49,214 nucleotides of DNA from an uncultured Muribaculaceae bacterium. GTDB lineage: Bacteria > Bacteroidota > Bacteroidia > Bacteroidales > Muribaculaceae. Location of the stretch: assembly GCA_910587925.1 (NCBI GenBank), contig CAJUOC010000021.1:1-49214 (forward strand), written 5' to 3'. The notes below the pieces were generated by a model. The model was not told the DNA's origin, made no database searches, and saw only the letters and a list, made by a program, of their open reading frames with translations. Shown piece after piece: positions 1-6,751 of this stretch. Position numbers and translations under genes: made by a program. Position 1 is the first letter of the stretch. Each line of letters begins with the position of its first letter.

Positions 1-110
1 GTGGTCAGCTCCGCGCTTCGGTGGCGGGTAGGCGCCGGTCACGGGGTTTCGCTGTGCTTCACCCCGTGTTACTCATAAGGGCCAGCGCTCCGCGCTTCCG
101 GTGCCGGGGC
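1..110. repeat. Intergenic repeat family D, copy 1
   Basis: The first ~110 bases match the repeat near the right end of the window (48649-48960). Shared parts are a hairpin whose stem is CACGGGGT/ACCCCGTG (40-47 and 61-68), then the block TTACTCATAAGGG, then CAGCGCTCCGCGCTTCCGG. No coding logic is visible. The copy is cut by the window start, so its left edge is unknown. From about 111 to 207 I see nothing further before the ilvA promoter. Confidence 0.7.
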
Positions 111-207
111 GGTCTCTGCTTATGGTGGCTTTGCAACTCCCTGCTGTAATTACGGCTTATATATTCCGCAACACTCTTGCGTGTGTGAGGTGCTTTTTTG
201 AGATTTA

Positions 208-240
208 TTTGGCGTTGCTCCGGACTTTTTGCTATCTTTG
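208..240 (+). promoter_or_regulatory. Bacteroidota promoter of ilvA
   Basis: TTTG at 208-211 and TATCTTTG at 233-240 are separated by 21 bp, matching the Bacteroidota sigma-ABfr consensus (TTTG, 19-21 bp, TAnnTTTG). The predicted transcript starts a few bases after 240. This rules out the in-frame ATG at 198 and supports the ATG at 264. Confidence 0.8.
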
Positions 241-263
241 CCATTACCATCAAAGATTATCAG

Positions 264-1460
264 ATGCTCGAAATCAGCGAAATTTTCAATGCGGCGGCGG
301 TGCTCGAGGGTGTCGCCCGCAAGACCGATATAATACCCGCTCCGGCGCTCGCGTCGGACTGCAAGCTGTATCTGAAGACGGAAAATCTTCAGCTTACCGG
401 CTCTTTCAAGCTCCGCGGTGCTTACTACAAGATATCGCAGCTCTCCGACGAGGAGAAGGCTCGCGGCGTGATTGCCTGCTCGGCGGGCAACCATGCCCAG
501 GGTGTGGCGCTCGGCGCCACCCACAATGGCATACGCTCTTTGATATGCCTCCCTGCGGGCGCTCCCATCTCTAAGGTGGAGGCTACCAAAGGCTATGGCG
601 CTGAGGTGTGCCTCGTGCCGGGCGTGTACGACGATGCCTACGCTAAGGCGGTGGAGTTGCAGCGCGAGCACGGCTACACGTTTGTCCACCCGTTTGACGA
701 TGAGAAGGTCATCGCCGGCCAGGGCACTATCGGCCTGGAGATACTTGAGCAGCTGCCCGATGTGGAGGCTGTGGTGGTGCCCATCGGCGGCGGCGGCCTT
801 ATCTCGGGCGTGGCTTTTGCCATCAAGACGCTGCGCCCCGATGTGAAGGTGTACGGCGTGCAGGCCGCGGGCGCTCCCTCGATGGCGCGCTCGCTCGATG
901 AGCACCGCATATGTCATCTCGACAGCGTGAGCACTATCGCCGACGGTATCGCCGTGAAGCAGCCGGGCGAGCATACGTTTGACTACTGTAGCCGCTATGT
1001 CGACGAGGTGGTGACGGTGAGCGACGACGAGACGGCCGCCGCCATCCTCGCCCTGATGGAGCGGCAGAAGGTGGTGGCCGAGGGCGCCGGCGCCGTGGCT
1101 GTGGCTGCGGTGATGTTTGGCAAGCTCCCTGTGGCGGGCCGCAAGGTAGTGTGTGTGGTGTCGGGCGGCAATATCGACGTGAACACACTCAACCGCGTGA
1201 TCACCCGCGGCCTGTCGAAGTCGGGCCGCAACCATACTTTCAAAATCGAGCTGCACGACAAGCCCGGCCAGCTCGCCGGTGTGATGAATGTCGTCGCTGC
1301 CGAGGGCGGCAATGTCATCTCGGTGACTCACGAGCGTATCAACGCCACCACCGAAATCAACGGCTGCACCATCCGCCTGGAGCTGGAGACCCGCGACGCC
1401 GACCATATCGAGCACCTGCGCCGCGCCCTTGCCGACGCCGGATACCACGTACTCAACTGA
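264..1460 (+). CDS. ilvA: Threonine ammonia-lyase (threonine dehydratase), ACT-domain form
   Basis: PLP-dependent enzyme that deaminates L-threonine to 2-oxobutyrate and ammonia, a precursor for isoleucine or propionyl-CoA. The 398-aa protein has the fold-type II PLP lysine in SFKLRGA (K49), a glycine-rich phosphate-binding loop (PIGGGGLISG) and a C-terminal ACT-like domain over about the last 75 residues, starting at HTFKIELHDKPGQLAG. This is the medium form of the family with a single ACT domain; classical biosynthetic IlvA is longer. The start at 264 was chosen because a consensus promoter lies at 208-240, so the upstream in-frame ATG at 198 is untranscribed. MeaB follows after 15 bp, probably in the same transcript. 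2-oxobutyrate can feed propionyl-CoA, which would link it to the methylmalonyl-CoA genes downstream (inference). Confidence 0.93.
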   Translation: MLEISEIFNAAAVLEGVARKTDIIPAPALASDCKLYLKTENLQLTGSFKLRGAYYKISQLSDEEKARGVIACSAGNHAQGVALGATHNGIRSLICLPAGAPISKVEATKGYGAEVCLVPGVYDDAYAKAVELQREHGYTFVHPFDDEKVIAGQGTIGLEILEQLPDVEAVVVPIGGGGLISGVAFAIKTLRPDVKVYGVQAAGAPSMARSLDEHRICHLDSVSTIADGIAVKQPGEHTFDYCSRYVDEVVTVSDDETAAAILALMERQKVVAEGAGAVAVAAVMFGKLPVAGRKVVCVVSGGNIDVNTLNRVITRGLSKSGRNHTFKIELHDKPGQLAGVMNVVAAEGGNVISVTHERINATTEINGCTIRLELETRDADHIEHLRRALADAGYHVLN

Positions 1461-1475
1461 CCCCCACCGACACAC

Positions 1476-2573
1476 ATGGAGCATCCCGAAAACGACCGTC
1501 AATATGCCGGCCTGAGTGTCAACTCCGGCGTGGCACAGCCCCCGAGTGTAAACCCCTACGCCTCGATGCGCCGCCGCCGCAAGCCTCTGCCCGAGGCGTC
1601 GGAGCTGGTCGAGGGCATCTTGCGCGGCGACGTGACCATGCTCTCGCGCGCCGTGACGCTGGTCGAGTCTACCGCGCCCGACCACTATGCGCGCGCGCAG
1701 GAGGTCATCGAGAAGTGTCTGCCCCACAGCGGCCGCTCGCGCCGCATCGGCATCACCGGAGTGCCCGGAGCGGGCAAGAGCACCAGTATCGACGTCTTCG
1801 GGCTGCATGTGCTGCGCGAGCCGGGCTCGCGGCTGGCCGTGCTGGCCATCGACCCGTCGAGCGAGCGCACCCGCGGCTCCATCCTGGGCGACAAGACCCG
1901 CATGGAGCGCTTGGCGGTGCATCCCGACGCCTTTGTGCGTCCCAGCCCCTCGGCCGGCAGCCTGGGCGGCGTGGCGCGCAAGACGCGCGAGACCATCGTG
2001 CTGTGTGAGGCCGCGGGATTCAACAATATTTTTGTCGAGACCGTCGGGGTGGGGCAGAGCGAGACCGCCGTGCACTCCATGGTCGACTTCTTCCTGCTGC
2101 TCCAGATAGCCGGTGCAGGCGACGAGCTCCAGGGCATCAAGCGCGGCATCATGGAGATGGCCGACGGTATCGTCATCAACAAGGCCGACGGCGACAACAT
2201 ACAGCCGGCGCGTCTGGCGCAGGCGCAGTACCGCAGCGCCCTGCACCTCTTCCCGACGCCTCCCTCGGGCTGGAAGCCCGAGGTGCTCACATACTCGGGC
2301 TACTACGAGCTGGGTATCGACGAGGTGTGGGACATGATAGACCGCTACTTCGCATTTATAAAAGACAACGGATTTTTTGAGCGCCAGCGCCGCGACCAGG
2401 CCCGATTCTGGATGTACGAGACCATCGACGAGCAGCTTAAAGCGCATTTTTACAACGACCCCGACATCGCCGCCACCCTGGCCCGCTACGACAGCGAGGT
2501 GCAGGAAAACCGGCGCAGCTCGTTTACGGCCGCCCGCGACGTGCTCGAGCGCTACTTCTCTTCACGCAGATGA
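1476..2573 (+). CDS. meaB: Methylmalonyl-CoA mutase-associated GTPase MeaB
   Basis: G3E-family P-loop GTPase that protects and gates loading of adenosylcobalamin into methylmalonyl-CoA mutase (bacterial MMAA/ArgK family). The 365-aa protein has Walker A GVPGAGKST (residues 95-103, K101), a second conserved block containing IDPSSERTRGSILGDKTRM, the VETVGVGQSE switch region and the guanine-specificity motif NKAD (from N235). The N-terminal ~60 residues form a basic, low-complexity extension. It sits 15 bp after ilvA, and its stop overlaps the next start (ATGA). The mutase subunits are not in the window. The cobalamin adenosyltransferase that makes its cofactor lies at 5155-5706, on the far side of recA and tcdA. 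Confidence 0.94.
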   Translation: MEHPENDRQYAGLSVNSGVAQPPSVNPYASMRRRRKPLPEASELVEGILRGDVTMLSRAVTLVESTAPDHYARAQEVIEKCLPHSGRSRRIGITGVPGAGKSTSIDVFGLHVLREPGSRLAVLAIDPSSERTRGSILGDKTRMERLAVHPDAFVRPSPSAGSLGGVARKTRETIVLCEAAGFNNIFVETVGVGQSETAVHSMVDFFLLLQIAGAGDELQGIKRGIMEMADGIVINKADGDNIQPARLAQAQYRSALHLFPTPPSGWKPEVLTYSGYYELGIDEVWDMIDRYFAFIKDNGFFERQRRDQARFWMYETIDEQLKAHFYNDPDIAATLARYDSEVQENRRSSFTAARDVLERYFSSRR

Positions 2574-2971
2574 TACGACACATAATATTCATAGCCGCGA
2601 TGGCGCTGGTCGCCATCGTATTGTCGGCCGCCAAGCCCGCCGCGCTCGAGTTTGAGAGCCGCGAGTACGACTTCGGCACCATATCGGAGAGCCACGACCC
2701 CGTCAGCCACGAGTACCGCTTTGTAAACACCCTCGACGAGCCGGTGGCCGTGCTCTCGGTGAGCACCGGCTGCGGCTGCACCCGCCCGCAGTATCCCATC
2801 GAGCCGGTAAAGGCCGGAGGCAAGGGCGTCATCAAGATTACCTTCCTGCCCCGGGGCCAGCGCGGCGAGATAAGCAAGACCATCAGAGTGCGCTACCGCG
2901 CCGCCACCGCCCGCCGCAGCGCCACGGTAAATCTGCGGCTGCAGGGCTCGGTGGTGCCCGACGCGAAGTGA
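2570..2971 (+). CDS. DUF1573 domain exported protein
   Basis: A 133-aa protein with an N-terminal signal-like hydrophobic segment (MIRHIIFIAAMALVAIVLSA) followed by one DUF1573 domain. This is an Ig-like beta-sandwich common in Bacteroidota surface or periplasmic proteins. Diagnostic features are the YDFGTI opening, the central STGCGCTRP with conserved cysteines, and the FLPRGQRGEISKTI strand. Its start overlaps the meaB stop by four bases (ATGA), so the two are translationally coupled. A strong hairpin at 2985-3020 ends the unit. The exact function of DUF1573 is unknown. Confidence 0.85.
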   Translation: MIRHIIFIAAMALVAIVLSAAKPAALEFESREYDFGTISESHDPVSHEYRFVNTLDEPVAVLSVSTGCGCTRPQYPIEPVKAGGKGVIKITFLPRGQRGEISKTIRVRYRAATARRSATVNLRLQGSVVPDAK

Positions 2972-2984
2972 TACGTATATATAC

Positions 2985-3020
2985 CTAACGTGGAGATGCC
3001 TCACGGCGTCTCCACGTTAG
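2985..3020 (+). terminator. Hairpin terminator after the ilvA-meaB-DUF1573 unit
   Basis: CTAACGTGGAGA (2985-2996) pairs perfectly with TCTCCACGTTAG (3009-3020). The stem extends inward by TGCC/GGCG (one G-T pair) to a TCAC tetraloop. No clear T-run follows, so termination strength is uncertain. The rest of the gap up to recA contains only a weak 25-codon ORF (3053-3130) that I do not call. Confidence 0.7.
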
Positions 3021-3182
3021 ATAATAAACCAATCATTATCACATTTCTTGCAATGGAAAAAGTAATTTTGCTATGTACTATTGAAACGTCGTGCGAGGCA
3101 AAAAGTTCGGCGCAGGAAATAAAAATTTAGCGGTTAACGGTAATTAACGTGCTTGTGCTACTAAATAGCACATCTTGCGCGT

Positions 3183-3190
3183 TACCTTTG
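3183..3190 (+). promoter_or_regulatory. Promoter -7 box of recA
   Basis: TACCTTTG matches TAnnTTTG and lies 40 bases before the recA ATG. I see no well-spaced TTTG box upstream, so only the -7 element is supported. No SOS-type palindromic operator was recognised. Confidence 0.6.
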
Positions 3191-3230
3191 TACCATCAAC
3201 CAAGCGAGACAACAAAACACCACACACCAT

Positions 3231-4397
3231 ATGACAGCAAAGAAAGTCACCAAGGAGCCGCTCGACCCCGCAGCCGCCCGCCGCGAGGCCCTGGCCGCCG
3301 CCCTTGGCAAGATTGAGAAAGACTACGGCCGCGGCGCCGTAATGCGCCTTGGCGACGAGGCCATCGAAGATGTAGAGGTAATCCCCACCGGCTCGGTGGG
3401 CCTCGACTACGCCCTGGGCGTGGGCGGCTATCCCCGCGGACGCATCATCGAGATATTCGGCCCCGAGTCGTCGGGTAAGACCACCCTGGCCATCCACGCC
3501 ATCGCCGAGGCACAGAAGCGCGGCGGCATCGCGGCCATCATCGACGCCGAGCATGCCTTTGACCGCTTTTACGCCCAGTCGCTCGGCGTGGACATCGACA
3601 ATCTGCTCATGGCCCAGCCCGACAATGGCGAGCAGGCCCTCGAGATAGCCGAGCAGCTCATCCGCTCCAGCGCCATCGACCTGCTCGTGGTCGACTCCGT
3701 GGCCGCTCTCACCCCCAAGGGCGAGATCGAGGGCGATATGGGCGACCGCAACGTAGGTCTCCAGGCCCGCCTAATGTCGCAGGCCATGCGCAAGCTCACC
3801 GGCATCATCTCCCGCACCAATACCTGCTGCATCTTCATCAACCAGCTCCGCGAGAAGATCGGCGTGATGTTTGGCCCCAGCGAGACCACCACCGGCGGCA
3901 ACGCCCTCAAATTCTACGCCTCGGTGCGTGTCGACATCCGCTCCCGCTCGCAGATCAAAGACGGCGACGACGTGCTCGGCCGCCAGGCAGTGGTCAAGAT
4001 TGTGAAAAACAAGGTGGCGCCCCCGTTCCGCCGCGCCGAGTTCGACATCATGTTTGGCGAGGGTATCTCCCGCTCGGGCGAAATCATCGACCTCGGCGTC
4101 GACCTGGGTATCATCAAGAAGAGCGGCTCGTGGTTCAGCTACAACGACGCCAAGCTCGCCCAGGGCCGCGACGCAGCCAAGCGTACCCTTACCGACAATC
4201 CCGAGCTCGCCGATGAGATAGCAGCCAAGATACTCGAGATGCTCAAGAGCGGCGTCAAGCCCGCCGGCAAGCCTGCCAAGGGCGGCAAGGCATCGAAAGA
4301 TACCTCTGCCACCGCCTCTGCCCCCGCCGCAGAGCCGGCAGCCGACTTCGACACCGACCTCGGCGACGACCCCTTCTCCATCGAGGAAGACCTCTGA
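3231..4397 (+). CDS. recA: Recombinase RecA
   Basis: ATP-dependent strand-exchange protein for homologous recombination and SOS signalling. The 388-aa protein shows Walker A GPESSGKT (residues 77-84), the Walker B region LLVVDSVAALTPKGE, the DNA-binding L1/L2 region around MSQAMRKLTG and FINQLREKIGVMFG, and the C-terminal acidic tail ending DDPFSIEEDL. An Ala/Pro/Lys-rich linker precedes that tail. Length and domain order are complete for the family. The stop shares one base with the tcdA start (TGATG), so recA, tcdA and the adenosyltransferase form one compact unit. The gene is driven by its own TACCTTTG promoter. Confidence 0.97.
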   Translation: MTAKKVTKEPLDPAAARREALAAALGKIEKDYGRGAVMRLGDEAIEDVEVIPTGSVGLDYALGVGGYPRGRIIEIFGPESSGKTTLAIHAIAEAQKRGGIAAIIDAEHAFDRFYAQSLGVDIDNLLMAQPDNGEQALEIAEQLIRSSAIDLLVVDSVAALTPKGEIEGDMGDRNVGLQARLMSQAMRKLTGIISRTNTCCIFINQLREKIGVMFGPSETTTGGNALKFYASVRVDIRSRSQIKDGDDVLGRQAVVKIVKNKVAPPFRRAEFDIMFGEGISRSGEIIDLGVDLGIIKKSGSWFSYNDAKLAQGRDAAKRTLTDNPELADEIAAKILEMLKSGVKPAGKPAKGGKASKDTSATASAPAAEPAADFDTDLGDDPFSIEEDL

Positions 4398-5158
4398 TGA
4401 CCATAGACGGCGACGACATCTACGGGCGTACCCTCCCCCTGGCCGGCCCGGCCATGATGCAGCGCCTCCGCGACTGCCGCGTAATGGTGGCAGGCGTCGG
4501 AGGCGTCGGCTCGTGGGCCGTCGAGGCCCTGGTGCGCACCGGCGTGGGCCACATCACCATCGTCGACAACGATACTGTGGCGCCCACCAATATCAACCGC
4601 CAGCTCCCCGCCACCACACTCACCGTCGGCCGCCCCAAAGTCGAGGTGATGGCCGAGCGGATGCTGGCCATCAACCCCGACCTCGACATCGAGGCCCGCT
4701 GCGACGTATACACCCCCGAAAACGCCGACTCCTACGACCTCGACCGATACGACTACATCCTCGACGCCATCGACACCCTGCGCTGCAAGGCCGAGCTGAT
4801 ACAGCGCGCCGCGGCCTCCCGCGCCGTGCTATTCAGCTCGATGGGCGCCGCCCGCAAGGTACACTCCGCGGCCATAGCCACCGCGGCGTTTGACCGCGTG
4901 CAGGGCTGTCCGCTGGCCCGCGCCCTGCGCCAGCGGTTTCGCCGCCAGGGCACGATGCCCCGGCGCAGATTCATGTGCGTCTACAGCCCCGAGGTGGCCG
5001 ACCACCGCACCGACCCCTCCCTCACCGCCGGCACCGACGCCTGGAGCGACACCCGCGCCTCGGTCAACGGCACCCTTTGCCACACCACCGCCATCTTCGG
5101 CTTCACACTGGCCGGGCTGGTGGTCGAGCACATCTACGACACCACACCACAGCCATGA
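4397..5158 (+). CDS. tcdA: tRNA threonylcarbamoyladenosine dehydratase (ThiF/E1-like)
   Basis: E1-like adenylating enzyme that converts t6A37 of tRNA to cyclic ct6A. The 253-aa protein has the dinucleotide-type ATP loop VAGVGGVGSW (about residues 31-40), the following acidic strand VDND with TNINRQ, the YILDAIDT segment and a C-terminal hydrophobic helix. Length fits TcdA (also called CsdL/YgdL) better than ThiF or MoeB, and no ThiS or MoaD partner lies nearby. It begins on the last base of the recA stop and ends in a four-base ATGA overlap with the adenosyltransferase. Confidence 0.88.
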   Translation: MTIDGDDIYGRTLPLAGPAMMQRLRDCRVMVAGVGGVGSWAVEALVRTGVGHITIVDNDTVAPTNINRQLPATTLTVGRPKVEVMAERMLAINPDLDIEARCDVYTPENADSYDLDRYDYILDAIDTLRCKAELIQRAAASRAVLFSSMGAARKVHSAAIATAAFDRVQGCPLARALRQRFRRQGTMPRRRFMCVYSPEVADHRTDPSLTAGTDAWSDTRASVNGTLCHTTAIFGFTLAGLVVEHIYDTTPQP

Positions 5159-5706
5159 AAAGCCGACTCTACACCCGCACCGGCGACGACGGCACCACCT
5201 CGCTCATAGGCGGCCGCGCGCCCAAACACAGCCTCCGCCTCGAGGCATACGGCACCGTCGACGAGCTCAACTCCTGGCTCGGCCTGCTCGCCGCAGAGCC
5301 GGGACTCGACCCCGCCCGCCGCGATATGCTGCTCAGCATCCAGAATACCCTCTTTGACATCGGCGCGTCGCTGGCCACCGCGCCCGACAGCCCCTGGCCT
5401 GCCGCGCCACTGCGCGACAGCGCCGTCGCCGCCCTCGAGCGCCATATCGACGACATCGACGCCGCGTTGCCCGAGCTGCGCGCATTCATCCTCCCCGGCG
5501 GCAGTCCCGCCGCCGCCCGCGCCAACGTCGCCCGCACCGTCGCCCGCCGCGCCGAGCGCCACATCACCGCCCTCGCCGCCGAGGCCCCCGTCGACCCCGC
5601 CATCATGCGGTATATCAACCGCCTGAGCGATCTCCTCTTTGCCTTCGGCCGAGAGCTCAATCTCAAACACGGCCACGACGAAATCTTCTGGCAGCAAAAC
5701 GGCTGA
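5155..5706 (+). CDS. PduO-type ATP:cob(I)alamin adenosyltransferase
   Basis: Transfers the adenosyl group of ATP to cob(I)alamin, giving adenosylcobalamin (MMAB/PduO family). The 183-aa, four-helix protein shows the N-terminal ATP loop RTGDDGTTSLIGG, the YGTVDELNSWLG helix, the QNTLFDIGASLAT helix, the RTVARRAER motif with conserved Arg/Glu, and the closing YINRLSDLLFAFGREL helix. The start at 5155 overlaps the tcdA stop (ATGA). Together with MeaB at 1476-2573 it supplies and loads the cofactor for methylmalonyl-CoA mutase in the succinate-propionate pathway typical of Bacteroidales. No B12 riboswitch is seen upstream, as the gene is embedded in the recA unit. Confidence 0.92.
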   Translation: MKSRLYTRTGDDGTTSLIGGRAPKHSLRLEAYGTVDELNSWLGLLAAEPGLDPARRDMLLSIQNTLFDIGASLATAPDSPWPAAPLRDSAVAALERHIDDIDAALPELRAFILPGGSPAAARANVARTVARRAERHITALAAEAPVDPAIMRYINRLSDLLFAFGRELNLKHGHDEIFWQQNG

Positions 5707-5726
5707 AGTCCCACATATCATCCACG

Positions 5727-5800
5727 ATAGTCCGCGCAGGTTACCTTATAGCCTGCGCAGGTTGATAGTCCGCGCAGGTTTGCAACCTGCGCGGACTATC
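5727..5800. repeat. Repeat family A arms downstream of the adenosyltransferase
   Basis: A partial family A arm (5727-5763) is followed by a perfect hairpin: 17 bases at 5764-5780 (GATAGTCCGCGCAGGTT), a TGC loop, and the complementary 17 bases at 5784-5800. The same TAGTCCGCGCAGGTT core forms the outer arms of elements A1 and A2. By position it could also act as the transcription terminator of the recA-tcdA-adenosyltransferase unit. Confidence 0.8.
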
Positions 5801-5926
5801 GTGCCGGGGGCGGACTATTGCCGGGCGCTGCGGGTGCTGCAATGCCATCGCAGGTGATGGGTGGCAGCGCCGCCCCGTTTGTTGTTAGCCGTAAGATTCA
5901 TCTTGCGGTGATGTGTGGTGATAGAT

Positions 5927-6003
5927 GAGCATCCCGGGGGATGCCGCTTCGGGGCAAGAGCGGTTATCTCAATAGCGTATTGCGGCATCCCCTTGGGATG
6001 CTC
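5927..6003. repeat. Inverted repeat with GAGCATCCC ends
   Basis: GAGCATCCC...GGATGCCGC at 5927-5947 faces its reverse complement at 5982-6003, with one base of length difference. The spacer is 34 bases. Two small hairpins follow: CCGACGGA-TAAA-TCCGTCGG at 6023-6042 and AGAGCCGC-TTT-GCGGCTCT at 6056-6074. This lies in the gene-free stretch 5707-6751, which holds only repeats and hairpins. Confidence 0.75.
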
Positions 6004-6148
6004 TTGTGTGGGCCAACAGCATCCGACGGATAAATCCGTCGGCTAACATCAAGTGAGAGCCGCTTTGCGGCTCTGCGATAGCGACATCAACGCGGACTAT
6101 AAGGGGGCAGGGCGCCGGTTGCTGCATGGATTGTGGGCAGTGAGTGGA

Positions 6149-6346
6149 GTGCCGGAGGCACGATATTGTGGTTAACCCCGGGCGCAGCCCGGGGTAGGGC
6201 AGCCTCCCGCCGACGTTGCGCCTCGGAGAGGTGCTTGGCAAAGGGAGCAGTAGGGCACAAGCGTCTCTCCGAGACGCATTTACATCATGGCACTCATACC
6301 CCGGGCTGCGCCCGGGGGTAACCACAATTGCGTGTCTCCGACACGC
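6149..6346. repeat. Nested inverted-repeat element, family B
   Basis: The left arm runs hairpin GTGCC-GGA-GGCAC (6149-6161), spacer ATTGTGGTTA, then a GC-rich hairpin (about 6174-6194). The right arm mirrors it: GC-rich hairpin (6298-6318), TAACCACAATT, then hairpin GCGTGTC-TCC-GACACGC (6330-6346). A third pair sits inside: GCGCCTC-GGA-GAGGTGC near 6218-6234 against GCGTCTC-TCC-GAGACGC at 6261-6277. Paired hairpins differ by changes that keep each stem paired. Confidence 0.8.
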
Positions 6347-6351
6347 GCTGA

Positions 6352-6570
6352 TAGTCCGCGCAGGTTTGTAACCTGCGCGTTGCCAGGGTATTACACTTCG
6401 GTGTTTTGACTTTGTAAGTCAAAACATCGCCCAAACATATGGTATTCGACGTATAGGTCATTCGAGATGTATAAGTGCCATCGCTGCCCGTGGCGACGTT
6501 TTGACTTACAAAGTCAAAACGCCGAGGTGTAATACCTTTGAGCGCGCAGGTTACAAACCTGCGCGGACTA
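6352..6570. repeat. Nested inverted-repeat element, family A copy 1
   Basis: The outer arms 6352-6379 and 6543-6570 are exact 28-base reverse complements, and each arm also folds on itself (GCGCAGGTT-TGT-AACCTGCGC). Inside them, 6387-6425 and 6498-6536 are reverse complements over 39 bases with two changes; each contains the local hairpin TTTTGACTT-TGT-AAGTCAAAA. The 72-base centre (6426-6497) is not symmetrical. The same architecture recurs at 48444-48639. Confidence 0.88.
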
Positions 6571-6660
6571 TTAGGGCTGCGCGGACTATGCGGACTATTA
6601 GGGCTGCGCGGACTATGCGGACTATTAGGGCTGCGCGGACTATTAGGGCTGCGCGGACTG
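6561..6660. repeat. Short tandem repeat of GCGGACTATTAGGGCT units
   Basis: Starting inside the last arm of element A1, the motif GCGCGGACTAT is repeated with or without an interposed TAGGGCT, giving units of about 18 and 9-11 bases. The array follows the 3' edge of A1 and looks like slippage or expansion of the arm terminus. Confidence 0.8.
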
Positions 6661-6692
6661 TTGCGGCAGACGGCGTCGGGCTACGGGATCAT

Positions 6693-6738
6693 GCAATCAG
6701 AGCCTGGCTGACCCGAGGGTCGGACAGGCTCTGATTGC
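6693..6738 (-). terminator. Hairpin downstream of the GH43-GH3 gene
   Basis: GCAATCAGAGCCTG (6693-6706) pairs perfectly with CAGGCTCTGATTGC (6725-6738), with an inner GACCC/GGGTC stem. It begins 14 bases beyond the stop of the minus-strand gene at 6752. No T-run follows, so it is terminator-like by position and stem strength only. Confidence 0.6.
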
Positions 6739-6751
6739 GTATTATCACGGA

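Noticed and set aside
198..263. Upstream in-frame start for ilvA
   Set aside because: The -7 box TATCTTTG (233-240) lies inside this stretch, so it would not be transcribed.
150..2447. A 765-codon open frame on the minus strand
   Set aside because: It lies opposite ilvA and meaB, whose motifs are unambiguous. Its His/Val/Gly-rich translation has no domain; it is an antisense frame kept open by GC-rich codon bias.
3053..3130. A 25-codon ORF between the DUF1573 gene and recA
   Set aside because: Too short, with no promoter of its own and no recognisable product.
5727..5800. Cobalamin riboswitch near the adenosyltransferase
   Set aside because: The sequence is downstream of the gene and is a simple hairpin of repeat family A; no B12-box was seen upstream of either B12 gene.
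6352..6570. Insertion sequence
   Set aside because: No transposase ORF, and the arms are self-folding hairpins rather than simple terminal repeats; treated as a non-coding nested palindrome.
5707..6751. Small ORFs in the repeat-rich gap
   Set aside because: All translate palindromic or tandem repeats (Arg/Thr-rich low complexity); none has a start context or conserved motif. No tRNA or rRNA gene was recognised here or elsewhere in the window.
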